DNA of 44,093 nt from JAVBQJ01 sp031549115 (GCA_031549115.1 JAVBQJ010000128.1:1-44093), one strand, 5' to 3'. Positions 15,575 to 24,007 are shown, numbered from the stretch's first letter. Translations and numbers: made by a program. Notes: a model not told the origin generated them from the sequence alone.

Positions 15575-17899
15575 TTACTTTGCGGCCTGCTTCTCCAGCA
15601 TGGCGATGGCCTGCAAACGGAACGCATCGGCTTGGCGCCGGTCCAGTTGGGCTTCGGCATCGTACCACTTGATGTGGATATTGGTATTGGCGAAGAGGTA
15701 CTGCCGCAGGTCGGCCAGCAGCTTTTCCGCCTGCTGCCGTTCGGCTGCCGGCATTTCCGGCAGCGTCTGTTCCAGCATCGTGAACAGCTCGAAGTCCTCG
15801 ATGCCCTCCCGGAACGCTTCCAACGCCAGCGTCGACAGCACTTCGGTTTCGTCCATCACCGTCGGGGCGAAAATCGCCCAATGCAGCAGGTATTCGTTCC
15901 AGGCGGGAGCATTGGTATTGTCGGCGAACGACCAGATGCCGATCCCCTGGATCCGGTCCAGCCAGGAACCCAGGCCGTGAAGTTTGTAGTAGCTGAACGG
16001 GTCGAACAAACGCGACGGTCCGTTGCACGAGTAGGTCCACCAGGGTTTGCCGGCCGCTTGCTGCGCCAGGTAAAATGACCGGTATCCTTCCTCGTACTGA
16101 CGGTCGCGCAACGAGCACAGGTCATCGATCAATTCGATCATTTCGCCGAAGCCCTCTTCACGGACGTCGACTATCGGGTTGTTCCAGTTGCGCAGTACCA
16201 CCGGCTCGGCGGCCCGGAACGCTTTCGACCACGCGATTTGTATGTCTTTCTTGTGTTCGTCCCAGACTTCATCGACCAGCAGCCATTGGACCTGGCCCGG
16301 CTGCAGTCCCATTTGCTGAAGGTGCCGGTCCCAGGCCCGGATCCAGTTCGCCGCCCGGAGTTCAAACTCCGGCGTGCCGAACTTCCAGGGGCCGATGTTG
16401 TTGTGTTCCGGCGCCTCCGTGTTGACGAATACGCAATACATCGGTTTGTCGGGACGCTGTTGCAGCCATTGCTCGAACTTCTCCATTTTCAGGTCGCCGG
16501 TAAATTCGCCGGCGGCGTTGAAGTCCGACTCCTGCGGGAAATAGGTCAAACCGCCGCCCCAGGGGACGTTGATGCGCATCTTGTCCATCAACCGGATCGC
16601 CGAATCGACGTTCTTTTCGGTCATTCCCATCGCCGGCAGATGGTCGGTGTAGTCCCAGGTGCCGACCAGCAGCTTCTGCTCTTCGGGCAGTTTCACCGGG
16701 GAGACTTCGGCCGTCACGGCATAGGCGCGGCCGTCGATTTTCAGGGTCAACGGATAGTGTCCGGGCGCCAGCTTGCCGCCGTTGAAGGTCAGCGCCAGCC
16801 GGACCGAGAGGCCGCTCGGCAGTTCCAGCGAGAAGCGGTTGTTTTGGAGTTCCACCGGGACCATGATGGTCGATACGCTGATCCCTTCGGCGGTATCGGT
16901 CCAGGGCAGCCGGTAAATTTCCAGCTGTGCCAGGGCTTCCGGCGCGCCGGCGAGTTCGACGGTGATGGTGCGGTCATCGGCAGCGGTATTGAGCAGGGTG
17001 ACGATTTCGGAACGGGCTTCGTTGCCGAGGACCTTGAAGTCGAGCTTTTCCAGGGGGGTGCCGGGGACATCGAAAGGCGTCGGGAAGTGATAACGGTAGA
17101 GGCTCCAGGCGTACACCGCCGCCGGATTCTGTTCGCGCAGGTGGCGGGCGAACAGCCGGTAGATGTCGCGCTGGATTTCATTTTGCGGATAGACACTGGA
17201 GAAGCCCTCCGCGCCGGGGGCGTCGAAGTCCGCGATCCGCTGTTCCAGCGCCTGCGTTTCCGCTGCGTACTTGTCACCGGCGGCCTGCCGCAACGCCGTC
17301 AGATCAGTATCGAGACGTTTGCGGCTGCCGGCACGGGTGAGCGCGTCGTTCAGCAACGCCTTGTAATCGGCAGTACCTTCCGGCACGGCCGCGACCTTGG
17401 CGTCGTCGCCGCGGTAGACTTCGAGTTCATCGAAGTGATAGCTCAAGGGCAGGTTCCGGGCGATCAGCGCCACTTTCAGGTAGCGCGCCTGGCTGTTCAA
17501 CGTCATATCGCTGTAGGTCCAGCGCGGGTGATCGGGCGCCGGCGAATTGTTGCGGCCGCGCATTTCCGCCAGCGGGTACCAGGTTTTATTGTCTTCGCTA
17601 CCGCAGACGAAAACCGCGTCCAACGGTGTATTCTGCTCGGTCAGGGAAAAAAGCGCCATGCCGCCGATCGGCTGAACCTCGCCGAGATCCACTTCAAAGA
17701 GGAACGGCGACCAGCCGAAGAAGCTGAGGGTGGTCTCCGGATTGACGCCGGGCGGCAGGTCCGGCGCGAATCGGTTGCCGGTGACCAGAGTGACCTTCGC
17801 GTTGGCGGCGAGGTTGACGGCGGCGGGCGCCGCCTCCGCGGCCTCGGCGCCGAGTAGTAGCAAGCCGGTCACGATACTTCCCAATGCTTTCACAATCAT
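15575..17899 (-). CDS. Exported GH123-like (DUF4091-type) glycosidase, copy B
   Basis: The protein has 774 residues with the signal peptide MIVKALGSIVTGLLLLGAEA. The domain order is as in copy A: discoidin-like sugar-binding domain, central domain with repeated beta segments, and catalytic half with LLVDEVWD (D543-E544), GKPWWTYSCNGPSR, GIGIWSFADN and ALEAFREGIEDFELF. The stretch GGADPVNDTKKLTDG of copy A is missing here and replaced by a direct join, a 13-residue in-frame deletion that removes the LTDG element typical of the start of a discoidin domain; ligand binding may differ. It is driven by its own consensus promoter with the same operator and is followed by prepilin 3. Both copies keep the acidic pair and look functional. 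Confidence 0.83.
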   Translation of the reverse strand: MIVKALGSIVTGLLLLGAEAAEAAPAAVNLAANAKVTLVTGNRFAPDLPPGVNPETTLSFFGWSPFLFEVDLGEVQPIGGMALFSLTEQNTPLDAVFVCGSEDNKTWYPLAEMRGRNNSPAPDHPRWTYSDMTLNSQARYLKVALIARNLPLSYHFDELEVYRGDDAKVAAVPEGTADYKALLNDALTRAGSRKRLDTDLTALRQAAGDKYAAETQALEQRIADFDAPGAEGFSSVYPQNEIQRDIYRLFARHLREQNPAAVYAWSLYRYHFPTPFDVPGTPLEKLDFKVLGNEARSEIVTLLNTAADDRTITVELAGAPEALAQLEIYRLPWTDTAEGISVSTIMVPVELQNNRFSLELPSGLSVRLALTFNGGKLAPGHYPLTLKIDGRAYAVTAEVSPVKLPEEQKLLVGTWDYTDHLPAMGMTEKNVDSAIRLMDKMRINVPWGGGLTYFPQESDFNAAGEFTGDLKMEKFEQWLQQRPDKPMYCVFVNTEAPEHNNIGPWKFGTPEFELRAANWIRAWDRHLQQMGLQPGQVQWLLVDEVWDEHKKDIQIAWSKAFRAAEPVVLRNWNNPIVDVREEGFGEMIELIDDLCSLRDRQYEEGYRSFYLAQQAAGKPWWTYSCNGPSRLFDPFSYYKLHGLGSWLDRIQGIGIWSFADNTNAPAWNEYLLHWAIFAPTVMDETEVLSTLALEAFREGIEDFELFTMLEQTLPEMPAAERQQAEKLLADLRQYLFANTNIHIKWYDAEAQLDRRQADAFRLQAIAMLEKQAAK

Positions 17900-17959
17900 G
17901 ACGTTGTCCCTTTTGATTCGGTTACTGTTTCCGGATTTTTACGGTCCGGATTATTTCGA

Positions 17960-18006
17960 TTGATATATATTGATATAATTATAGTGTAATATAGATCAAA
18001 TGTCAA
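17960..18006 (-). promoter_or_regulatory. Consensus promoter and operator of GH123-like copy B operon
   Basis: On the minus strand TTGACA (18006-18001), a 17-base spacer and TATAAT (17983-17978). The 41 bases 17960-18000 are identical to 14557-14597, including TTGATATATATTGA and the opposing AATATAGATCAAA arm. The preservation of this element while nearby intergenic DNA has changed suggests selection for regulation. Confidence 0.82.
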
Positions 18007-18119
18007 TAGCCAAGAGAAGAAATTCGGAATTTTTTTGAATATTGCGGAAAAAGACTTTGAACCATTGCGTTCGACAGCGAAACGTCGACGGCAAAAAGTG
18101 AAAAAAAAACGAATTGCCG

Positions 18120-18148
18120 TTATCAATTCGACAAAACGAAGCTATACT
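18120..18148 (+). promoter_or_regulatory. Candidate promoter of the GH95 gene
   Basis: TTATCA (18120-18125), 17 bases, then TATACT (18143-18148), 42 bases before the GH95 start. No copy of the TGATATATATTGAT element lies in it, although the divergent operator is only ~120 bp away. Confidence 0.5.
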
Positions 18149-18190
18149 ATGAAAAACCGATGTAAATCGAATCAAACATAAGGATGATGC

Positions 18191-20371
18191 ATGGATACGA
18201 AGACACTGACGCTGCAGGCGCCGATCACCCGTTGGGATGAGGCGATTCCGCTGGGGAACGGTTTGACCGGGGTGTTGCTGTGGGGAGATTCGCGCCGGGT
18301 AAAATTGTCGCTGGACCGCGGCGATTTGTGGGATGAGCGCATGGGCGGCGTACTCGAGCACCCCGACTGGAACCGGCGCGCGATGGAGGAGATCGTGGCG
18401 GCGAAAGACCGGGAGCGTCTGGCTTATCTGGACAAGTTGGCCGAGGCGATTCCGGCGACCAAGCTGCCGGTGGGGCGGATCGAAATCGATTTCGCGCCGG
18501 AAGAGTCGATCGAAGCGTTCGTGCTGGACATGGCGCAGGCGACCGGTTTCGCCTCTGACCGGGCCGGTTCGCGCCGGGTCGAGTGCTTCTGCGCCGCCGA
18601 CCAGAGCGCGATCTATCTGCGGCTGGCGGCGCCGGAGCGGGCGCGGCTGCGGATCGTGCCGCCGGATTACGCTTCGCAACAGAAGTTGGCGGATCAGGGC
18701 TTCGTCCGCAGCCCGGCGGTGCTCGGCTATGCCGCGCCGGTGCTGAAAAGCTGCGAACACGGGATGTATTACATTCAATCGTGCGGAGAAACCGGCCTGC
18801 ATTACGGGATATTCCTGGCGCGTCTGACGGACGCGGTCTGGCGGATTGAAATCCGCCGGGCCGATTCCGCCGCCGCGATGGCGGCGATCAGCGCCGGCTT
18901 CGAACAGGGCCGGCGCACCAATGCCTCCTGGGATGATGCCCTGACGGCGCACTGCCGGTGGTGGCGGGCCTTCTGGGAGCGTTCGGCCGTGTCGCTGCCG
19001 GAGCCGGAGTTCGAGCGCTATTACCACTTGTGCCGTTACTTTTACGGCGCCGCATCGCGGCAGGGGGCGCCGCCGATGCCGCTGCAAGGGGTATGGACCG
19101 CCGATGACGGCACGCTGCCGCCGTGGCGCGGCGACTATCACCACGATTTGAATACGCAGATGACCTATATCAGCTATATGGTCAGCGGCGACTTCGATTG
19201 CGGTGCGAGCTTTTTCGATCACCTGAGTTCGCAGATCGAAGTCTACCGGGGATTCGCGCGGCGCTTCTACGGTGTGGAGGGCGTGGCCATCCCGGGGACC
19301 GCGACGCTGGCCGGGCAGGAGCTCGGCGGCTGGCCGCAGTACAGCATGTCGCCGACCAACAGCGCCTGGCTGGCGGCGATGTTCGTGCAGCATTACCGTT
19401 ATACCCGCGATCCGGAATTCCTGCGCCGGCAGGCGTGGCCGTTCGTGACCGGAGTCGGTGAGTTTCTGCTGGCGATGCTGAAGTTGAACGAGGCCGGACA
19501 GTATGAGTTGCCGTTGACCAGTTCGCCGGAAATTCATAACAACAACCTGGAGGCGTTTCTGCACCGCTTCTCGAATTACGATCTGGCGCTGGTCCGGAAG
19601 CTGTTCGACGACCTGGTGTGGCTGTCGCAGGAGCTCGGCGAATCCGACCGCTGGTCGGAGCATCTGGCGCGTCTGCCGGAGTTCGCGGTCGATGCCGAAA
19701 AGGGGCTGATGCTGTGTCCCGGCGAAAACCTGGCGGAATCGCACCGGCACCATTCGCATCTGATGGCGATCTATCCGCTGCGCCTCTTGAATATGGAACA
19801 GGATCCGGAGGTGATCCGGGCGTCGCTGCTGCATCTGGACAGCCTCGGCATGGCATGCTGGGTCGGCTTCGGCTTCTCCTGGTCCGGGGCGATGTCGGCG
19901 TATTGCGGAATGGGCGACCGGGCGTTGCGGATGCTGCGGATTTTCTGTGACGGCTTCATCAGCCGCAACGGCTTCCACCTCAACGGCGACTACAAGGATT
20001 ACGGCTATTGCGCGTGGAAATACCGGCCGTTCACGCTGGAAACCAACTTGCTGACGCAGCAGATCATCCACGAAATGCTGTTGCAGACGCAAGGCGGCAC
20101 GGTACGCGTTTTCCCGGCGTTGCCGTCGGAATGGCGCGACGTCTCGTTCCGCGACTGGTGCGGGGAGGGGGGCGTCCGGGTCAGCGCGGTGCTGACGGCG
20201 GGGTGCGTCACCGAAATCCGGATTCGCGCGACCGAAGCCGTGACGCTGCGCATCGCCAATCCGGGCTATGGTGCGGAGCAATTGCGTTCCAGTGTCGCGG
20301 GTCTTGATCTTTCCGGCCCGGTCTGGGAGGTCAAACTCGCCGCCGGCCAGGAGCTGCTGCTGTCGCGGTAA
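18191..20371 (+). CDS. GH95 family glycosidase (alpha-L-fucosidase/galactosidase type), cytoplasmic
   Basis: This 726-residue enzyme begins WDEAIPLGNGLTGVLLWGD, the typical GH95 opening, and contains the (alpha/alpha)6 barrel segments GDYHHDLNTQMTYISY, ELGGWPQYSMSPTNSAWLA, TSSPEIHNNN, HRHHSHLMAIYPLRLLN and a C-terminal sandwich (GTVRVFPALPSEW). E447 in SSPE occupies the place of the general acid. The asparagine pair that activates the base in AfcA-type fucosidases (N-x-N) reads D319-L-N321 here, so the first Asn is replaced by Asp. No signal peptide is present. The ATG at 18191 has AAGG 7 bases upstream; nearby ATGs at 18184 and 18187 are out of frame. Adjacent hits to a degraded copy at 14651 show that the gene was once duplicated. 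Specificity (fucose, galactose or other) cannot be settled here. Confidence 0.87.
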   Translation: MDTKTLTLQAPITRWDEAIPLGNGLTGVLLWGDSRRVKLSLDRGDLWDERMGGVLEHPDWNRRAMEEIVAAKDRERLAYLDKLAEAIPATKLPVGRIEIDFAPEESIEAFVLDMAQATGFASDRAGSRRVECFCAADQSAIYLRLAAPERARLRIVPPDYASQQKLADQGFVRSPAVLGYAAPVLKSCEHGMYYIQSCGETGLHYGIFLARLTDAVWRIEIRRADSAAAMAAISAGFEQGRRTNASWDDALTAHCRWWRAFWERSAVSLPEPEFERYYHLCRYFYGAASRQGAPPMPLQGVWTADDGTLPPWRGDYHHDLNTQMTYISYMVSGDFDCGASFFDHLSSQIEVYRGFARRFYGVEGVAIPGTATLAGQELGGWPQYSMSPTNSAWLAAMFVQHYRYTRDPEFLRRQAWPFVTGVGEFLLAMLKLNEAGQYELPLTSSPEIHNNNLEAFLHRFSNYDLALVRKLFDDLVWLSQELGESDRWSEHLARLPEFAVDAEKGLMLCPGENLAESHRHHSHLMAIYPLRLLNMEQDPEVIRASLLHLDSLGMACWVGFGFSWSGAMSAYCGMGDRALRMLRIFCDGFISRNGFHLNGDYKDYGYCAWKYRPFTLETNLLTQQIIHEMLLQTQGGTVRVFPALPSEWRDVSFRDWCGEGGVRVSAVLTAGCVTEIRIRATEAVTLRIANPGYGAEQLRSSVAGLDLSGPVWEVKLAAGQELLLSR

Positions 20372-20382
20372 GGCAAGTGTCG

Positions 20383-20408
20383 CCGCAACCGGCAAACACC
20401 GGTTGCGG
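20383..20408. terminator. Hairpin between convergent genes
   Basis: A perfect 10-bp stem (CCGCAACCGG, 20383-20392, with CCGGTTGCGG, 20399-20408) and 6-base loop separate the GH95 gene (ends 20371) from the convergent histidine kinase gene (ends 20411). T runs are weak on both sides. Confidence 0.55.
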
Positions 20409-20410
20409 TA

Positions 20411-22363
20411 TTACCGGGGCTCCGGCAGTTCGCACGGGGCGCTTTTGGGCAAAAAGAGGTAGAAGGTGGTACCGCGCTTCGGTGCGCTTTTCACCTGGAC
20501 CCAGCCGTGGTGGTTGGTGATGGTGCCGTAAACCATGGCCAGCCCCATGCCGGTGCCGCGTCCGACCGGTTTGGTGGTGTAAAACGGTTCGAAGATGTGT
20601 TTGCGGGTCTCCGGCGCAATGCCGCAGCCGTTGTCTTTCACGGCGACGAACCAGTAATCCTCCGGCGCCGCTCCGGTGATGTTGGCGATTTCCGGATGGA
20701 ATCCGCCCGGACAGTCGGTGGCTTCGCCGCCGTACACCAGCAAGCGCCCGTCGGCGCGTTCGCCGATTGCGTCGCGGCCGTTGATCAGGAGATTGATCAG
20801 CACCTGCTGCAGCTGGATCGGGTCGCCCTGGACCATCATCGGCCGGTCTGTCCCTCTCACGACCAGCTTTACGTGTTCGCCGCGGTTGGGGGTGAGCATT
20901 TCGACGCTCTTCTGAATCACCGAGCGCAGATCGGTCAGGGAGAGCTGATATTTGCCTTTGCGGGCGAAACCGAGCAGCTGGCCGGTGACTTTGCCGGCCT
21001 GTTCCGCGATGGCCGCGATCTTGTTCAGATATTTTTGCACATCCGGAGGAACGGGTTCCGAGCTCATATTGGCGAGGTCGACGTTGCCGAGGATCGCATG
21101 GATGTGATTGTTGAAGTCGTGGGCCACGCCGCCGGCCAGTTGGCCGATGGCTTCGAGCCGCTGCGAGTGGGCGAGCCGCTCGTTGAGGTGCTCGCGCTCC
21201 GCCGTCATTTTCAGCTCTTCGGTGATATCGCGGCCGAGCACGATAAACATCGGCAGCCCGCGGAAGACGAACGGGGAAACGGTCATGGCGATGGCGCGCT
21301 CATCCGGAGAATTCTTCACCCGCACCCGGCAGCGGAATGCCTGCTCGCTGGAGATCGTCTCCGGCGACGGCAGTTCGTCGTTGTCGATGGGCTCCAGCAA
21401 CGCATAGGGGCGCATGCTTTTCAAGGCGTCGATTGGAACGCCGAGCATGTCGGCGGCGGCGGGATTGGCTTCGATCACCCGTCCGGTCCGGTCGGTCAGC
21501 ATTACCATTTCGCTGGCGCTTTCGATGAAACGCTGGTAGCGCCATTCCGACTCCAGCAGGTTTTTTTCCAGGTTTTTCGAACGCCCGTAACCGCCGAAAA
21601 AGGCGAAAATCATTTCGAACGACGAACTGGGCAACGCGTCGACATCGGTCGAGCCTTCGATTTTCATCACGTAAATGGTCAGCAGGAGACTGACCCAGAC
21701 CGCGGACAGTCCCCGGACGATGAAGGTGGCGTTCAGCTGGCTCCACCATTGCGGCAGCGTCGATTGCTGTACCAGCTGATAGAGCACCGTATCCACCAGC
21801 TGGGTAAACAGGAGCGAGCCGAGAAAACAGACAAACAAAGTGCAGCCTGATTTGCGCAGCCGGGTGTAGATCATCGGCAGCAGGAACATCGCCAGCACCT
21901 GGATGGCCACCATCACCAGCATCGAGCTGCGCGTGCCGGTCAACAGCTGCCGGAGCGCTTCGCTGCTCAACCCCATCGAGGAGGAATACCCCGCCCAGCC
22001 GCATTGCATGGCGGTCAGTTCGCCGAGGTAGAGAAAGATGCCGACCACGACGATCGCCCCCACCACCAGCCGCTGCATGGCCAGTACGCCCTCGCTGACA
22101 TAGACCAACAGCAGGACCGCCAGATACGGGGTCAAGAGGATGGTCTGGCCGAGCGGCAGCATCCAATTCTCGTCGATGAAAAACGGCAGCTCCATTTCCA
22201 GACCTGCCGCCGCGACGAACTGGGCAAAGAGGAACACCATCCCGATGGACAGGTAAAACGGCGCGTAGCCGATTTTACGCCTCTGGCTGTGCAGCAAACT
22301 CAGGACGATGAATACGAAATTCAACTCCAGAAGCGCCAGCCAGAATGCGTAGAATTGATTCAT
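20411..22363 (-). CDS. Membrane-bound PAS sensor histidine kinase
   Basis: The protein has 650 residues. The N-terminal ~250 contain six to seven hydrophobic segments forming a multi-spanning sensor. A PAS domain follows (~275-395; RYQRFIESASEMVMLTDRTGRVIEANP is its start), then a HisKA helix with the phosphoacceptor in GGVAHDFNN (H415), and a HATPase with N, G1 (DNGCGI), F (FEPFYTTK) and G2 (GTGMGLAMVYG) boxes. No receiver domain or response regulator is present nearby. The membrane part has a late segment, GSLLFTQLVDTVLYQLVQ, resembling the conserved SQLIDT helix of VUT/queuosine-precursor transporters; this likeness is tentative. Its ATG overlaps the mcsB stop by one base (TGATG), indicating translational coupling, so it is the last gene of the DJ-1/tgt/mcsAB operon. 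Confidence 0.9.
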   Translation of the reverse strand: MNQFYAFWLALLELNFVFIVLSLLHSQRRKIGYAPFYLSIGMVFLFAQFVAAAGLEMELPFFIDENWMLPLGQTILLTPYLAVLLLVYVSEGVLAMQRLVVGAIVVVGIFLYLGELTAMQCGWAGYSSSMGLSSEALRQLLTGTRSSMLVMVAIQVLAMFLLPMIYTRLRKSGCTLFVCFLGSLLFTQLVDTVLYQLVQQSTLPQWWSQLNATFIVRGLSAVWVSLLLTIYVMKIEGSTDVDALPSSSFEMIFAFFGGYGRSKNLEKNLLESEWRYQRFIESASEMVMLTDRTGRVIEANPAAADMLGVPIDALKSMRPYALLEPIDNDELPSPETISSEQAFRCRVRVKNSPDERAIAMTVSPFVFRGLPMFIVLGRDITEELKMTAEREHLNERLAHSQRLEAIGQLAGGVAHDFNNHIHAILGNVDLANMSSEPVPPDVQKYLNKIAAIAEQAGKVTGQLLGFARKGKYQLSLTDLRSVIQKSVEMLTPNRGEHVKLVVRGTDRPMMVQGDPIQLQQVLINLLINGRDAIGERADGRLLVYGGEATDCPGGFHPEIANITGAAPEDYWFVAVKDNGCGIAPETRKHIFEPFYTTKPVGRGTGMGLAMVYGTITNHHGWVQVKSAPKRGTTFYLFLPKSAPCELPEPR

Positions 22364-23442
22364 CAGTTTTCCCGGTTCGAAAGTCGCCGCAGCCGTTCGC
22401 GCACCAGATTGGCCCGGAAAATATCCCGCTCCTGTGCTTCCAGGTGCGGTTTGCCGGAAAATCGGGTCAGGTGGGCCGGGTTGATCAACAGCAGCAGCTC
22501 GTTGATGGTGTGGATGTCGACGGTGGAGAACATGCCGAGATTTACGCCGAAGCGCATCCAGGACAGCGAGTTGAGCGCATCCTGCGTCGTCAGGATATAG
22601 GCGTGGCGCAGCCGGCCGTAGGCGCGTCCGACCTGATCCAGAACCCGGTACTGGTCCTGCTCCATCAACCGGCGCCGGGCATCTTTTTCATGCTCGATCA
22701 ACCGGGCGATCACATTTTCCAGCCGGGTGATGATCGCGGTCTCGCTTTCGCCGAGTGTGCTCTGATTGGAAACCTGAAAGAGATTGCCGGAGTTATCGGT
22801 CCCTTCGCCCGAGCCGCCGCGCACCGTGAGCCCCAGTTTGTTGATGCCCTGAATCGCCGGTGTGATTTCGCCCGCCAGCACCAGAGCCGGCAAATGCAGC
22901 ATGACGCTGGCCCGCATCCCGGTCCCGACATTGGTCGGGCAACTGGTCAGGAAGCCGAGCTCATGGTCGTAGGCGAAGTCCAGGTGGCGTCCGAGGCAGT
23001 TGTCCAGAGCGTCGATCTCCTGCCATGCGGCCTGCAGCTGGAAGCCGGGCCGGAGCACCTGAAGCCGCAGATGGTCCTCTTCGTTGACCATCAACGCCGC
23101 CCCTTCTTCGAGGCCGACCACCACGGCCGAATCGCGGGACCGCGCCAGGGCGTCCGGCGAAATCAGCCGCCGTTCCAGCAGAATACCCCGCTCCACCTCG
23201 TCAAGTTCATTGAGGATGAAAATCAGGGCCTCATGACCGAGGCATCCGGACTCTTTGACGACATTGAGCACCCCCTGGCGCACCGCAGTCAACTGCTCTT
23301 CGGCGGCCGCGATGGGAAAGGGAAATCCGATGATGTTGCGCGCCAGGCGGATGCGCGAACTGATGGCGATATCGCCGTATTCCGGAGATTCCGCCAGCCA
23401 GCTGACCTTGCAGGTCAACAGTTGATCGATGGCTTCAGACAT
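22363..23442 (-). CDS. mcsB: Protein arginine kinase McsB
   Basis: The 359-residue protein is a member of the guanido-kinase superfamily that phosphorylates arginines on proteins and, in Firmicutes, marks them for ClpCP degradation. Recognisable parts are SSRIRLARNI near residue 28, NEEDHLRLQ (~119-127), FLTSCPTNVGTGMRAS (~164-179) and TVRGGSGEGT in the nucleotide-binding lobe. The length matches the family. It overlaps mcsA by 8 bases and the histidine kinase by one base. Its GGAG ribosome site lies within the mcsA coding sequence. Neither ctsR nor clpC is adjacent, unlike the Bacillus operon. Confidence 0.95.
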   Translation of the reverse strand: MSEAIDQLLTCKVSWLAESPEYGDIAISSRIRLARNIIGFPFPIAAAEEQLTAVRQGVLNVVKESGCLGHEALIFILNELDEVERGILLERRLISPDALARSRDSAVVVGLEEGAALMVNEEDHLRLQVLRPGFQLQAAWQEIDALDNCLGRHLDFAYDHELGFLTSCPTNVGTGMRASVMLHLPALVLAGEITPAIQGINKLGLTVRGGSGEGTDNSGNLFQVSNQSTLGESETAIITRLENVIARLIEHEKDARRRLMEQDQYRVLDQVGRAYGRLRHAYILTTQDALNSLSWMRFGVNLGMFSTVDIHTINELLLLINPAHLTRFSGKPHLEAQERDIFRANLVRERLRRLSNREN

Positions 23443-24007
23443 GGGCGGCTTCTCCTTCGTTCATTTCGCGCCGCAGCGCGGCGATCCGGTCGCGCAATTC
23501 GGCCGCGCGCTCGTATTCCTCGCGCTGGACGACCTCTTCCAACTCCTTCTGCAGATTCATCAGCTCCAGCCGTTGCCGGGCGTGGCTGCGTCCGGATTCG
23601 GAGTCTTCCGTCCCCGGCTGTTTGCCGACATGCAGTTTACCCCGGTGCATATTCGGCAGCACGCCGGCGATGATCGGCCGGAAATATTCGTAGCAATACG
23701 GACAGCCCAGGCGACCGCGCTTGCGCAGATTTTCCAACGACCAATGGCACTCCGGACAACTGGATAACTCCGTTGTTTGGGCGCCCTCAAACGGCTGCGG
23801 CGCAGCCGGGGCGTCGACCGTTTCCTTTTGCGACGCCAGATTATAGAGCATTTCCGCCAGATTGAACGGACCCAGATTGAGAAGCTCCTTGCCCTGCGCC
23901 TTGTTCGAGGCGCATTCGCCGCAAATATGCACGGCTTTTTTTTCGCCGTCGACAATCTCCTGTATGTGGATTGTCGCTTCGTTTTTCTTGCAGCAGTCAC
24001 ACAACAT
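23435..24007 (-). CDS. mcsA: McsA-like zinc-finger activator of McsB
   Basis: The 190-residue protein starts MLCDCCKKNEATIHI and has four-Cys zinc sites (C3/C6 with C29/C32 in HICGECA; a second set CPEC...CPYC at ~84-105), then a C-terminal UVR motif (LQKELEEVVQREEYERAAELRDRI in outline; about residues 151-180). In Firmicutes McsA binds and activates McsB. The immediate overlap with mcsB and the shared operon support the same partnership. AGGTG lies seven bases before the ATG. Confidence 0.93.
   Translation of the reverse strand: MLCDCCKKNEATIHIQEIVDGEKKAVHICGECASNKAQGKELLNLGPFNLAEMLYNLASQKETVDAPAAPQPFEGAQTTELSSCPECHWSLENLRKRGRLGCPYCYEYFRPIIAGVLPNMHRGKLHVGKQPGTEDSESGRSHARQRLELMNLQKELEEVVQREEYERAAELRDRIAALRREMNEGEAAHV

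Larger units (their letters stand above)
14745..18533. repeat. Tandem duplication, unit 2
   Basis: Second unit of the duplication: GH38 remnant, prepilin 3, GH123-like copy B, identical promoter/operator, and the intact GH95 gene, of which the first ~115 codons have a counterpart in unit 1. Confidence 0.85.

Noticed and set aside
17996..20395. 799-codon open frame antisense to GH95
   Set aside because: Shadow of the GH95 gene with biased composition and no family features; it also runs through promoter DNA.
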